Of a stretch of DNA of 64,000 nt, positions 31,184 to 46,022 are shown one piece after another. The position numbers and the translations under genes are program-made. Below the pieces are notes generated by a model that saw only the letters and a list, made by a program, of their open reading frames with translations, made no database searches and was not told the origin of the DNA. Source of the DNA: Xiphydria camelus (taxonomy: Eukaryota > Arthropoda > Insecta > Hymenoptera > Xiphydriidae). The stretch lies in NCBI GenBank assembly GCA_963678675.1, contig OY783193.1:14640208-14704207 (forward strand). Reading direction: 5' to 3'. Each line of letters begins with the position of its first letter. Positions within the stretch are counted from its first letter, which is position 1.

Positions 31184-34100
31184 CGATTGTTTGAAAGATT
31201 CGTGCTGTCATGGAAATTTGGCAATACGTGTTCAGTAATTCCATAATTTCTTAGATTAGACCTCATTCAGTTGCCTAGATTCGGCCCAGGTTTCAGTCAA
31301 GGCGACGATATAATAACAAAACAAAATAAATTCTGTATTCATTTTTTTACTGTCTTGTTCAATAAACTATTATCGAGAGCTGAAATAATTATTTCTTTAC
31401 TATTTATATTTTCTAGAAAAACACTTTAAAGTCATAATGCTTCTATGTTTTTACTTTAATTTATGAAAAGGGATATTTACCCATTACTGGTACTCTCGTT
31501 TCTCAATTTAGCTAGCAATCCAACATAGGAATCTGCCGGTATACTCTAATCGTAAGCAACCAGTTTTCTGGATTGGACTGAACACTTACTTTCAGTTTTT
31601 ATGGTTTTGACTTTGTAAGGTAATTTCCGGAAAATTCAATTGCACCAATTAAAAACAAACAAAATGGCTTATTATTTCCGCATGTTATTACTTTTCTAAG
31701 ATATCCCATTTTTGACATTTATTGAAAAATTCCTCAAATGGTCCAAATTCGGCAATTCTCCTCTATAATAACCTATGTTCGATGGTCGATTTAATTTCTG
31801 TATCGATCGTCAGGAATGACTCTCGGATTCACGAAAGCACTGATAAAGTATTAAATATTAGTGCGGTTTTCATTTCTTGAATTTAGTATAATAGCTAAGG
31901 TATTACACCGGAAAGGTAAATCTATTTAGTTCCGTGAGAATACTAAAGATTATTCTGTATAGTATGCAAATGAAAATTATGATAATTCTGACCACAAATA
32001 ACATGTAAATGAAAAAGTTCCTTGCGACAGATGCAGTGATAGAAGTTTTAATGAACCTGAAAACCAGTGAACTCATAGTGAAACAAATCAATTTTTCTAT
32101 CCAAACCTATGTTATAATATAGAATGCGCGTCAAAATTTCGTAGACTTTCAATAACTGTTTCCTTTCTCCTCCTTTATTAAAAATTTTTTAAGATTTAAT
32201 ATCTACGCGTTTAACGCACATCTTCTGGTATTATATTGTATGATAAATTCGAATATACGAAGCAAATTGAGAAACATTAAAAATAAGATGAAGAAAGAGC
32301 AGTTATTAAAAGTCTACAAACATTTTACGTACTACGTTTCAGATATTTAGAAAGAGAGAGAGAGAGAGAGAGAGCAAGCTGCGAGATACCCAGTGTTGAG
32401 AAAGTGTAAGAGCCTGCTATATTACAAATGGTGAAAGAAAAGGGGGAGAGAGGCGACGACGAGGAAAATAAGCATGAGGGAAATGAAAATTTAATCTCAT
32501 TTCCGTTTCAATAAAGTCACGCTCTCGCTTGCAGTGGGCTATTGGAGGACCCGCAGATGAGGGGATGAAAGAAAAAAGGGTGCGATAAAGATATATCTAA
32601 AATGATAAGGACAAGTGGAGGCGAGTAATTTGCGTGCGAATAACTAAATTTAGGGGGTGGCTAGGTTATCCATTGGATCTCTTCTCCCGTTATACCCCTC
32701 CTCGCCCATCCCTACTTAATGTCAGTGAAACAATAGACAATTCGCGCACGAAATAAGTAATTCATACATGTAACAAATGTAAATTATAATTCCGATAATG
32801 CGGAATAGCATCAACCATTAAAATTGCTTTCAGTAAGAAACATTTTCGAAAAATCATCAATTGACTGAAACAATTGTATTAAAGAAGAGAAACGTCAGTG
32901 TTGAGATATGAAGAATATTATCTGAAATCCAGTACAATCTCGCGTTCTCCCTTAATTTCTGAAATTCAACTTGTAATTTCGATTAAATGGAAGAATAAAG
33001 AATAGGAAACAAAATGATCACAGATCTTAACGAACTCCTTGTCATTCGAACAGACGAGCCCCTCGTCTCGAAACAAGTGGTTGGGAGAGAATGAAATTCA
33101 GCGTTTAATAAGAAAACGTCCCTCAAATAGCTATATCTATCCCTCCTTGTTTCACTTCGCATCTAGATAACAAAGAAATTGTCTTGGTTCGTGACGTGAA
33201 ACTAAGCTCGAAAATCCGAGCTTCCGCCGACTAAATCAGAAACTCGATACGAAAGAAAATTATGCGAAGCAAAATTCCCCCGACGTTCGTTAAGACTATA
33301 CATTTATGGAATTTCTTTCGGTTGAGCAAAATCTTTCTTTACTCTGCGAGACGGAAAGAAAAAATTCGCGGTCGTCCGACTGACGTTTATATTCCACGCG
33401 TAAGTATCCTATCCGAGTATGGAATTGAGGTACACGTGTTTCATGCCTCAACGACCCGGAATCGCTGGTCGTCAAACAAATGCGTCAGACATTTTTCCCG
33501 CGGTAATGCTCGTGTGTCTAGTCCCGTTTACACGGAACGCGTAACTTTGACGTATTGCCGATGATTTGTAAAGGCCTTCGTGGAGAGTGGAGAAACGCCT
33601 TGCGATAAAAGGGATGAGTAAATGGTACGAATCGAAGGAATGTAGACGCGGTTATCTATGGTTTTTACTGATGCCATTTACTGTACTTTGGTATAGGTAT
33701 ACACATTTCTTATCCCAAAATAATAGCACGAGAACAATTTGAAATTAAATTGTACTACCGAAATAGTGGCAATAAGTACATAAGTATCTACTGAAATTGA
33801 AAAACGATCTACATTGAAATTGAATAGGAGAAATTTTATACATGATCATACTCTACTTGTCTTTTATAGTCATCTATTTTTTTTATTAAAAATTACCGGT
33901 ATAGAAATAATTAACGAAATAAAACTATACTATCAAAATTGTAGCTGTATACAATTAGGGAACGGTACGCGTTAGAATTGCAACGAAAGAATCGTATGAA
34001 CACAGCACACTTGCCTTCTATATAAACAAAGAAATCATTTATTCAAATACGAATCTAAAACTTTTTTAGTAGGTTCTTAATACAAGTAAATAATTTCTCT

Positions 34101-37100
34101 CGGTATACCTACAAAGTAGCGCAAAAGTCGTGAAGGGGTTTGAAAAATTCACAACTTCTTTAAATTCAAGTTTCCTTCTTCTTCTTTCTTTCTTCTTGTT
34201 CAGAACTTGTAGAATACCTATATTCAGAAGATTAATTATGAAAAAGTACACCGTTATCCGATAAACGCAAATTATAGAATTCCACGTTGAACGTCATCAT
34301 TCAATAAGAAATATTCAACGAAGCTATTTCCGTCATTTTAATACGTGAAATCTGCCTTCTGAATAAATGATTCAGCAACAAGGTGCAGTTCAGGATCTCC
34401 CACGAATCAGTAGAACACGCTCCTCATGAAATAAATCACTGTTTGACTCAACTTAAAAGTCGGACTGACTTTGCGAAGTTGAAGAGATCACTTGCATCAT
34501 GTAATGTTTTGCAATTAGTTAAAAATATTCTCCGCAGATTAAGTTTTATTATTTTGAAGAGGAGAAAAGAAGTAATTGAACTTTTGAAAAGTTATAACTT
34601 CATGGGTATTTTAAATCCCTTCGCGACTTTTACGACACTGTACATTAAATAAATCGACATTAATCCTTTAATTGTCGATGATGACATAAATTGCGCTACC
34701 CTACTAAACTATCAATAGTGCAATCTAGTTGAACGAGTTATCTCACCATTGTCACTTGAAAGGTCAGCGACTTGATACATTATCTCATTTTCGAAGAATG
34801 ATCCCGTTCGCTATCAGTAAAAGTGGCACTCGACACATAATTTTGCCAATATCATGATAATTAATAGCGAATTTTTATTTCATATTCTATTACACCGCAT
34901 AACTAAAACCGTATCTAATATCTCATATTAATAGAATGTGACGTAAACACGCGAAACCCTTATATCCGCTTTCTCCTTTAAAATAAAAAAATAACCAAAA
35001 AACAATCAGGACTGCTGTTTCCTCTCCTTCTCCCAAAAGAACTATCGTAGAAAATAAATTGCCTCTCCCCGGTAGGATCGCGCCAAATCGCAAGTCAAAT
35101 TCCCCTCGTTTACACGAAGTTTAGGTGAAATCGATTGAAAACTCACTTTTCCAAGAAATGTCGGAACTTTCGAAACATTTGACGCGTCAAAGCGATGCGG
35201 GATTGAAGTTACACTTTGAAGAATGTAACGCTACGTCCCCCCAATTGTAGTTTCCTCTCGTAACTTCTTCGAGTGGATCACCTTGAGACATATTATAGAG
35301 CGATGTGATATTATCATAGCGCAAATGCACAATAATATTGACTTCGAAAATAATAGATATATTAACGATAACTTTGACATTCAACGACATGAAAAGTACA
35401 CCATGAGGTTAGACTTACTCGTCAGTAAAGAAACAATCACTATTATCTCATTATTTATAAACTTTTGTCTGAAATCGATATAAGACTTTATTATAGGTAA
35501 AAATGTTATCTTGAAAAAAGTATTACGTAAATATGAGCCAAAAGTTCATAGATAATGAGATAATGGTGATTAAAATTTCTTTACTGGCGAGTAAGTTTTG
35601 CCTCATGTAGTATTCCATAATTTAAATCAACTGAAATTATGTTATTTCAAATAACACATATTCATTTTGTTCAAAATTGGCATCATGCCAACAATGTCAC
35701 ATCCTCGTCACGCCCTCTTAACTCATTTCACTTTGATCTGCAAATCACCCTACGATATATTTAAAAACGTTGATAAGACAGGCGTGTACTCAACAAAATT
35801 ATGACGAAGCACACCTGGTCCTCGAAAACTAAATACGTTGGCATGCACTCGGCTATCGAGAACCATGACGAGATACATCTGAACTTCGAAAATGACGAAA
35901 CGCACTTAAACTTTGAAAACTACGGTGCAGTAAACCTTTCAAAATCGAAAACTGTGTCGACATATGTGCTTTCTTTCTTCGAGAACTATGATGCGATACA
36001 TCTGCATATTGGAAATCATGACGCTGCATATCAACGGAATAATCGGGAAAGCTTTTTCGGAGCCGACGATAACCTGAATCATTTGATAAATATTTTAAAG
36101 AAAGGGAAACGTAGCAATATTTCTTACGATATTCGAAGAATATTTTTTTTATACAAATTAGCTGAGAAAAGCTGCTTCAGAGAGGAAAATAATTATATCG
36201 TCACACCATCCACACGACTTTTTAGCTCGACATTGTCCTCGATGCAACGGCAATAACCACATCAAAGGAACCCGCTCTCACACAAGCGCAGTATATCTAT
36301 TTTTTCCATGCCGCTCCAAAAATTCACTGTGACTAATCAAAGGAAACCCCAAAGTTTAAAGGAACAAATAGCTTGAACAGCTACTGCAGTGGAATGAAGT
36401 TTATAACGACAGACCGTCTTCTTTTTATTTATATTATAATACCAACAAAATGTTTTTGACTTTAAACTACACGAGAGTAAAATTAATCAACCTGAATAGA
36501 TTCAGGGATATTTTAATCTTCTGTGATCACCAAGAATCCACTTGACCCTAGCTTCAATTTTGAAACTAACTGTACTTCTTTTTTTACAATCATAACTAGA
36601 CCTTCGTAAGATCTCGGAATGAGATCTCTTCTTAAAACTCGTATTACGAACTTTCTTCGGACTTCGGAAAAAATCATTTTTGAAACGTGCACTATAGAAC
36701 TATTCATTGCATCAAAATACCACATCTGATGAGAATCATCCGTCGACTTTAAGAAAACTCTAAAAATAAAGAATTTATGACACTTTCAATGAAGCACCTC
36801 ATTTTTCACGTATCTACATATTCACGATCATTTTTGAATTGGTTATTTCATTTCTTACGTAAACACGATGATTAGATATTCAACAATATTCAAGCAACGT
36901 TCCATAACTACGTACTTAAAATTCCGAACGTACATTTGAACGAAAAATGTCAACTTTGAAAGACCATGGCCACTGTTGATTTTATTGATTAATTTATTTC
37001 CGATAGTCACCCAGTTCGCGAAAATGTTTCTATAGATCTAGTAATCAATAAACTCAACATTAGCCATAATATCTTAAAATCGAAATTTTTCGTTCAAACG

Positions 37101-37290
37101 AACGTTCAGAACTTCAGGTACATCCATAATTTGTCGGTTTAAATTGTTCGGATATTGTTCACGTGACTTATTCAAAAATCAGCAGGATCAACTTTATGGA
37201 CGTATAACCACAAAGGTTTAAAAAAAATAGGTCGTCAAAACAATAGATCAGCGTTTCAGTCACCATAGACTTCACCCTTCGCAAAATCCG
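31184..37290. other. Long AT-rich stretch without recognisable genes
   Basis: Only an (AG)n tract at 32352-32374 stands out. The largest frame (35801-36256, 151 codons) contains the internal repetition ENHDEIHLNFEN / DETHLNFENY but has no family resemblance and ordinary composition, so I do not call it. This could be an intron or intergenic host DNA. Confidence 0.5.
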
Positions 37291-39260
<1,970 letters not shown>

Positions 39261-40102
39261 GCTGTTATGTATCGCTGAAACCGTATTTCTTCATTCTCAA
39301 GTGTAACGATGTACCTAAATATTATGTATACATATAGGTGTCCGCCTGTATGTGCGGTGATGTATACGTACATAGATGGTGAAACAAAAGATGAAAACTC
39401 GGACGATGGAAAATAGCGGGAAAGAGCGCGTTAGTCGTAACGGGCTGTTTGCGCTAACGGGGTGTTTTTCCACGCGGGAAATGGGTATCTGGTCAATTTT
39501 ATCTGGTTTATTTTATAGCCGTGACAACGTCACGTTTTACGGGCGACCTCCGCGATGCGAGCTTAATTGAATGGTATGGGGAAAAACTATCGTAGGATCG
39601 AGGGAAATGGTTGTAAATTACGAACTGCAGATTTCGTTCTGTGGGATATATATGTAACTGTAAAAAAACTGTGACGGCGAGAAGTTTCGTTTACATATAA
39701 AACAGAGTCTCCTTATCAATCGGATGGGTATAGTGACGGGCGAATGAAGTGCGAGGATGGCTGGTACGTATAATAGGACCTCGATTATCCGAATCTCTGT
39801 TACTCGAATCCTCCATCATCTAAACCACAACTTGCTTAATCCAAGTATTCTATTATCCGTATCACGATTTACTTCATCCGGATTTTTGATTATTTGAACG
39901 TCGCGTCGGTTCGAATCTTTAGGCCATGTTCTCACCAAAGCAACTAGCAACGGTAACGCGACGCGGGGCATTGGTATTTAAATATATGTGTTTCTACTGA
40001 AGTGATATCAAGGCAACTTCGACGCAACTAGTTAGCAACCGTAGTGGGGCAACTGTGCAAGCTGCGTCGCAGTCGCTAGTCTCTTTCACATTTGCACAGA
40101 GA

Positions 40103-41845
40103 ATGGCCGAAGAAGCTGCGATAACCTCCAAATTTGTGGGTCTAGTGGAACTGTACCCGTGTCTATATGACACGACACATACAAATTACTCCCGTGTGGA
40201 CGTTAAGGAGAGAGAGCGTGGATGGAAATCTCAAAAAAAATTGGAGACACAGGTAAATTATTTATTACAACAATTTTTTACACCATTTTATTCCATTGGT
40301 ATGGTATGGCTCCAGCTGGTGTCATAAAATACTCGCACAGTATTTCTCGCATTCTTTGCGCGTCTGAATAATTTCGTATTTCTGATGCTGGTATATTATC
40401 AATATCGACTAATAGCTGACCCTGATCCGCATCAAATTCGGTTGGATGACAATAGATTCCTTGCTGTACACGAATGAAATTGTGTAAAACGCATGCCGCT
40501 TTTATGACAGAATTTATGGTTTCTTCTTTGCAACAGATTGGTCCTTCAAATAAACAAAATGTGTTGACACCAACATTCCGAATGCGCATTCCACACTTTT
40601 CCGTCCTCTTGATAAACGATAGTTAAAAACTCGTCTCTTGTTGTTTAAAGTACGTTTTGAGTACGGTCGCATTATGTACTTTTTAATTGGGAAAGCTTCG
40701 TCTGCTGCGAAATAATAAGGGAAATCATCATTCGTTGACGGAAGCGGTTTAGGCTGTGGTAACTCCAAGATTCCTGATTCCAATAAACGTCCCAAATTTG
40801 AAGATCGAAAAACAGCACCATCACTGTTTCTTCCTATTTCCCCGACATCTATTGTAGTAAATAATCCTTTAGCATCTGCACATGCCATAAGCACTATTGA
40901 AAAGTACCCCTTGTAATTATAAAACATTGATCCTGTTTTGGGAAAGCACTGTATTCGGAAATGTTTGCCGTCCAACGAACCCAAACAATTTGGTAAATTC
41001 CAAAGAGTAGAGTAACGATCGACAATCGCCTCCCACTTTTCTCGTGTTGGAATACTCATATATTCGGGTTGCAGAACAGTCCAAATAGCTTCAGTTGTAG
41101 TTTCAATAATGGTACTGATTGTCGTAAGGCCTCTCATAAAGTAGTATGTTAACGCTCGGTAACTATTTCCTGTAGATAAATACCTGAAAAGTAAATAAGA
41201 TAGTTTTTGTTTCAGTTCAAGCCTGTAAAGACAGGTGGAAGAACATAAGAACGGTTTTTTAAGGCATTATAGAAAAAATGCTCCTAGTGGATCTGCTGCA
41301 GGAATCAAGAAAAAATACTATTTGGAGGATTCGTTACAGTTCCTTATACCATTCATCAAAAGTGGTCGCAAACAAAAGGGTAATTTAGTTGCACCTGCAG
41401 AGACTGACCGTTCGGACGAGGGGGTGAGATAAAAGAGAAGATAGAAGAAACGCAGAACGAAATTCAGGAAGTCGAGTTAAATCAAACTGAAAATCCTCAG
41501 ACACCAAAAAATACAGAAAAGAAGACTGATAGCCGCCATGCCTCCATGAAAAGAAAGAAAAGTGCAGAATATGACGCAGACAGATGCTTTGTCGAATATT
41601 TTGAAGCCAAGAAAGCCAACATGACTAAGCCATTGGAAAGTGCTGATCAGAAATTCCTCCTTAATCTATTACCTGACATGGAAGTAGTGAATTCTACTCA
41701 AAAAAGAAAGTTTAAGTGGAGAGTAATCGAGCTCATTGAAGAAATACTGGAAGAGAAAGATTATACATCAAGTGTAGATAGAGACTCGCCCTTCAACAGC
41801 CTTCAGCACAACTACCAGCTACAGCCACTAAAGTACCACCAGTAA
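40103..41845 (+). CDS. MADF-BESS protein of the Harbinger element (two exons, frame breaks)
   Basis: Exon 1 is 40103-40252 (ATG; FVGLVELYPCLYDTTHTNYS, the first half of a MADF domain), donor CAG|GTAAAT. Exon 2 starts about 41216 after TTTCAG (CKDRWKNIR...RHYRKN...SGSAAG, the second half of MADF). The C-terminus at about 41600-41770 has a BESS motif (ADQKFLLNLLPDME, then RKFKWRVIELI). Stop TAA at 41843; AATAAA at 41983. Frame breaks: one at the T6 run near 41260, one at the G5 run near 41418, and a one-base phase mismatch at the splice. MADF binds DNA and BESS mediates protein contacts, so it likely brings the transposase to the ends. Mutated as read, unless the homopolymers are miscalled. Confidence 0.75.
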
Positions 41846-42307
41846 TGAACATTTTCCTTCCACCGTCATCAGCAATGCTTACACTGATAGCGTGCTACAA
41901 CCTTTCTTAGAATATCCACACGGTAATGGGTATCAACCATAGGTTAAATTTTTTTGAAAGGTTTTGTGTATCTTGTCAGTTCAATAAAAACTATGATTCA
42001 GTTTCAGATCTTGCATTACTTACCTTAGGGTAGTAAGTAATCTTTCTTCAACACTAATTGCCCGACGGTAATTGGTATCCTTCTTACTTGTTAGTACAGG
42101 ATTTAATTTCTCCACCAACAATTGAAATGTTTCTTTGTTCATGCGAGAAAATCCTTGGAACTTAGCAGGATCGTGCAATTCTCGCACCACTACATGTGAA
42201 CTATGTATCACATTTATAGAGTAGAAGGGATGCACCCAGTATTTACGTTTTCTTGTTTTGCGACGTAGCATGCACGCCATGACTACATCATCCTCTGAAG
42301 ACGACAT
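40278..42307 (-). CDS. Harbinger (DDE_Tnp_4) transposase, two exons, one frame break
   Basis: Exon 1 is 42307-42024 (ATG 53 bp inside the right end; MSSSEDDVVMACML), donor AG|GTAAGT. Exon 2 is 41183-40278 after TTTTCAG; phase is kept across the junction (RYLSTGNSYRALTYYF). Catalytic residues: D in CLGSLDGKHF, D in YFAADEAFP, E in SVECAFGML, so the DDE set is intact. Near 40565-40575 the frame breaks in CAACACATTTTG, probably an extra CA, and then continues (FCLFEGPICC, ACVLHNFI) to the stop at 40278. A minus-strand AATAAA lies at 40261-40266. Total length is near 390 residues, normal for the HARBI1-like family. Acts with the MADF-BESS partner. Confidence 0.85.
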
Positions 42308-42776
42308 TGCAACTGACGTTCAAAGAACAACAGAGCAACTGCTTTGGTGAGAACACAGCCTTAGAAGTCATATATTGCCGCGCATTACAATGTTGCAGAT
42401 TAAGCCAACGGCATTCAAACGTTTCAAAGCTCGTATTGCGTATCAAGATTTTAATCCGCTTGTCCATTCTTTTCTCAATCTTTATTATAGATCTTCGCAA
42501 CGTGCAATTATAAATACATATCGATAATTATTTTATTATCGTTGATTATACGCCAGCAAAAAATTATGAATTTCATGATACAAAAGCCTAAACTAAGCAT
42601 TCAATTTTTAAAATTTTTTGTAAATGTTTGGAATTAAAAATATATATTGATTGTGTTGTGTTTTAAATATTGTTTTATTATGGAACTTCGTTTCACTTAT
42701 CATGACTGTTCCATTATTCGAACTAGGCCTGATCCCAATTGATTCGGATAATTGAAGTCCTCTTCTATGTACCTGC

Positions 42777-42998
42777 ACTGAGAAAAACAACTTGATTAAT
42801 TTAACCATAATCCTGGAGACGATGATCAAACCATTTGGTGAAATATGGATACTCCGTCTGTTTGGTTTGACCGACCACTTTTTGGTAAGAATAACTAAAC
42901 GTTTAGTTGGAAGAACTAAATATTTGATGAAAATAACTAAGTATTTGGTTCAACTCTAATCACCATTTGGGTTAGAACAACCTAATTTTTTTCTCAGT
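42777..42998. mobile_element. MITE with ACTGAGAAAAA ends (222 bp)
   Basis: ACTGAGAAAAA at the left and TTTTTCTCAGT at the right are inverted. The interior carries several 'AACTAAATATTTGGT'-like words. The same ends occur in the larger foldback at 46023-46666. Confidence 0.65.
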
Positions 42999-42999
42999 A

Positions 43000-43408
43000 T
43001 ACAGCATGTCCCGTGGATATAACGCAAGTATTTGAATTTCCCCCACATTTGACTTTGCTAGTGCTTGGAACGGTGCTGTAGTTAGAGTTGGCTTCAGAAG
43101 AGTGCGCTGCGTTCTTACGAGCCGTGTTTCCGCGCGCGCGAAACCTGTATAATTATTTCTCATCACTTCTACACATTATTTACCATTATTTACAAATTCA
43201 GTTAATTTCGAGGTTAGACGTTTCGATCTCCCGAATTGACAGTTCCCGAGAAATCAGACGATTTACACTTTTCGGTGTCGAAACACGGTTCGTAAGAACG
43301 CAGCGCACTCTTCTGAAGCCAACTCTAACTACAGCACCGTTCTAAGCACTACCAAAGTCAAATGTCAGGGAAATTCAAATACTTGCGTTATCCACGGGAC
43401 ATACTGTG
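43000..43408. repeat. Foldback, about 130-bp arms
   Basis: Left arm from about 43003 (CATGTCCCGTGGATATAACG) is inverted at 43382-43405 (CGTTATCCACGGGACATACT). Both arms contain GTTGGCTTCAGAAGAGTGCG or its complement. The central part has AGGTTAGACGTTTCGATCTC, also found in the foldback at 46023-46666, so the two are related. Confidence 0.8.
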
Positions 43409-43411
43409 TGG

Positions 43412-43967
43412 CCCCGTCTAAATTGCCTCTGAATTACCAGTAGCGAAACCACCCAGACTTTAGCACCATGTTTTAAAATGCGTGCAACTTATAATATTAT
43501 CGGGAAAAGTAAAAGGAATGTTTTCCTTTAAACGTTTAATTTGTTTCTGCATATGATAAACCAACCAATGAATGGCCACTTACAGCAGACGATAAACCCA
43601 GCAATGCGCCACAACTTGCCATTTGAAAAGCATTGAGGTGTTCATTCATTGGTTGGTGGCTATTCACTGGTTAGTTTACTCTACATAAAATTTTAAAAAA
43701 ACAGATCACTTCTAACTACGTTTACTTATGTATGTATATCATATGTAACACGTCGAATCTTAACTGTAACGCCTAGCCCCACTTCCGCTATTGACGCAAA
43801 TAGCGTCCTGCATCTATTGCGACTATAGCTTCTGAAATACGATACGAACTTCATCGAATATACCACGAGGAGAGAGAAATCAATTCCATGACCTTTCGGC
43901 ACTTAGCAGCTGTGTTTGTGGTTCTGTCGGTGGCTGACGGAGCGACGGAGATCGAACTATCCACCAA
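43412..43967. other. Non-coding with a short inverted pair
   Basis: AAACCAACCAATGAAT-like sequence at about 43558-43574 is inverted at 43646-43662 (ATTCATTGGTTGG). Nothing else is recognised before the Helitron. Confidence 0.5.
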
Positions 43968-45037
43968 TCTATATATATAAAAATGAATGTTTATCTGTCT
44001 GCCTGTCTGTATGTATGTCTCTTATGCCTTCCTAAACCGTTCATCCGATTGCGATGAAATTTTGGGAAATGGTTGGACGCATGCTCGCAAAGGTTTCTGA
44101 GATAGTAAATCTTATACAGGGTGTTCAAAAAGTACTGGTACGGATGATTATTATGCCTTCCTAAACCGTTCATCCGATTGCGATGAAACTTTGGGGAATG
44201 GTTGGACGCATGCCCGCGAAGGTTTCTGAGTTAATAAATCTTATAAAAGGTGTTCAAAAAGTACCGGTACTGATGATTATTATGCCTTCCTAAACCGTTC
44301 ATCCGATTGCGATGAAAAGTTGGGGAATGGTTGGACGCATGCCCGCGAAGGTTTCTGGGTTAGTGCATCTTATACAGGGTGTTCAAAAAGTACCGGTACG
44401 GATGATTATTATGCCTTCCTAAACCATTCATCCGATTGCGATGAAAATTTGGGGAACAGTTGGACGCATATCCGCGAAGGTTTCTGAGTTAGTAAATCTT
44501 ATACAGGGTGTTCAAAAAGTACCGGTACGGATGATTATTATGCCTTCCTAAACCGTTCATCCGATTGCGATGAAACTTTGGGGAATGGTTGGACGCATGC
44601 CCGCGAAGGTTTCTGAGTTAGTAAATCTTATAAAAGGTGTTCAAAAAGTACCGGTACTGATGATTATTATGCCTTCCTAAACCGTTCATCCGATTGCGAT
44701 GAAAATTTGGGGAACAGTTGGACGCATATCCGCGAAGGTTTCTGAGTTAGTAAATCTTATACAGGGTGTTCAAAAAGTCGAACTATACTTGACCTAAATT
44801 TGACCTCCGCTGACAAAAAGGTAACATAAAAAAATGGTCAAGGACACATTTGAACGTGAACAAAAATTAATTTGACATTGATATAACCTTGAAGGTCATG
44901 GTCAAGGTCAAATCCAATATGACCATTGCGTAGCCCGGAAAAAATACTAAGTTTTGTATTAAAAATGTATTTAAACAATGGTGGACGGACAAAATCAATC
45001 CACAATCTACCCGTGCGAAGCCGGGACGGGCTGCTAG
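43968..45037 (+). mobile_element. Non-autonomous Helitron, 1070 bp
   Basis: The 5' end is TCTATATATATAAAAATGAA preceded by A. The 3' end is the GC hairpin CCCGTGCGAAGCCGGGACGG, then GCTGCTAG, followed by T. This fits the TC...CTRR structure and insertion between A and T. The interior is six 128-bp tandem units (44025-44778) plus a 250-bp tail shared with 25915-26182. No Rep/helicase gene. Confidence 0.9.
44025..44778. repeat. Tandem array, six units of about 128 bp
   Basis: Same unit as at 24658-25914, starting near 44026, 44155, 44284, 44415, 44545 and 44673. Unit types run diverged-1-2-3-1-3, so the trimeric order is present once and then truncated. Confidence 0.9.
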
Positions 45038-46022
45038 TTCTTAATATTTCTAGATATCCTATTTCATGCTCATATCAATTGTAACAACTACTGTTTGTAA
45101 TAATTTTAAGCATGACTATATAGTTGAACTGAAAACGGTTTCAAAGCAAGAAAACGATGCATCGTACTGCTTTGCATTTCTTAGCATCTTGAAAAATGTT
45201 CAAAAAAGACATAGACTAAACTTTGCAAATTAGAAAAGAGTAGATCTTGACGGGTATGTATATACTATACAAATCTATGACGTAGCCCTATAGGTGCATA
45301 CCTACAGACCGATCTAATTGTGTTAAAAATTAGTACAACTTTTTTCGTCACATATCTGCTCGACGGTTATTTTCATCTGACGACGAGTATTTGTACAAAA
45401 ATTCATTAAGGTTTCCCAGTTCTCAATACAACCGCGATTTTTTCTACAAACAACAGGAAACATAGAAACAAAAGCATTTCGCAATATTAGATAAGAATCG
45501 ACCCCCTTTCCCCCATTTTTCATCGATTTCCATGGAGTGTAACGATACTTATCAAAATTGGAAGGTAGCCTAATTGAATGGCTTTTAAAATATAAGGGAT
45601 ATACGAGTGTTATGAACCTACGTTCTTTTTTCATCATATTTTATCGAACCAACTAGAAAGTAATTACTTTTATTAGAAAATAATGAGAGGGCGATTGGGA
45701 GGTGGCTTTGCCGAGCAACTTATAAAGTACAGTAAAGCCCTTTCGGATTAAAAAGCTCGCAAATTAATAATTACATTTCACTTCGACTCGTACTTCCCAA
45801 TCGCACGGCTTTTAGGTCGATTGATTTTTTCGATTTCTTGTTAGCTCATAACTGCGAGCGTGGGTGTACCGACCCACGATGGGCGTAATAATTGCTTGCT
45901 TATAAGATTATTGCATAATCCGCTACCGTTAACATCGAAGTTTCCAAAAGCCGATCCTAGAGCTTCACGTGGGAGGTGACATCTAGCATGCACCTATATT
46001 ATCACATGCACAGCGTACCTAC
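45038..46022. other. Non-coding, nothing recognised
   Basis: AT-rich. The 104-codon minus frame at 45323-45637 has no recognisable domain. Confidence 0.5.

Larger units (their letters stand above)
39922..42360. mobile_element. PIF/Harbinger transposon, 2439 bp, two interdigitated genes
   Basis: Inverted ends: left GGCCATGTTCTCACCAAAGC, right (complement) GGCTGTGTTCTCACCAAAGC. The TTA target duplications at 39919-39921 and 42361-42363 fit the 3-bp TWA/TTA preference of PIF/Harbinger. It encodes a DDE_Tnp_4 transposase on the minus strand and a MADF-BESS protein on the plus strand; the exons of each lie in the intron of the other. This two-gene content (nuclease plus DNA-binding partner) is standard for Harbingers, where the partner is usually Myb/SANT- or MADF-like. 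Confidence 0.85.
39774..42772. mobile_element. Tigger/pogo-like repeat invaded by Harbinger
   Basis: The left end GGACCTCGATTATCCGAATC is matched inverted at about 42738-42763 (GATTCGGATAATTGAAGTCC). 'CCTCGATTATCCGAA' is a familiar start of Tigger/pogo-type ends. Removing the Harbinger insertion leaves about 560 bp with no transposase, so this is a non-autonomous copy. The internal parts 39795-39918 and 42364-42735 are AT-rich. Confidence 0.5.

Noticed and set aside
35801..36256. A 151-codon frame with an internal HLNFEN repetition
   Set aside because: The repeats are short and diverged and no family is recognised. One frame of this size is expected by chance in the stretch.
39909..39924. 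GGTTCGAATC resembling a tRNA B box
   Set aside because: No A box, acceptor stem or anticodon arm can be placed upstream. The match falls at the Harbinger insertion border.
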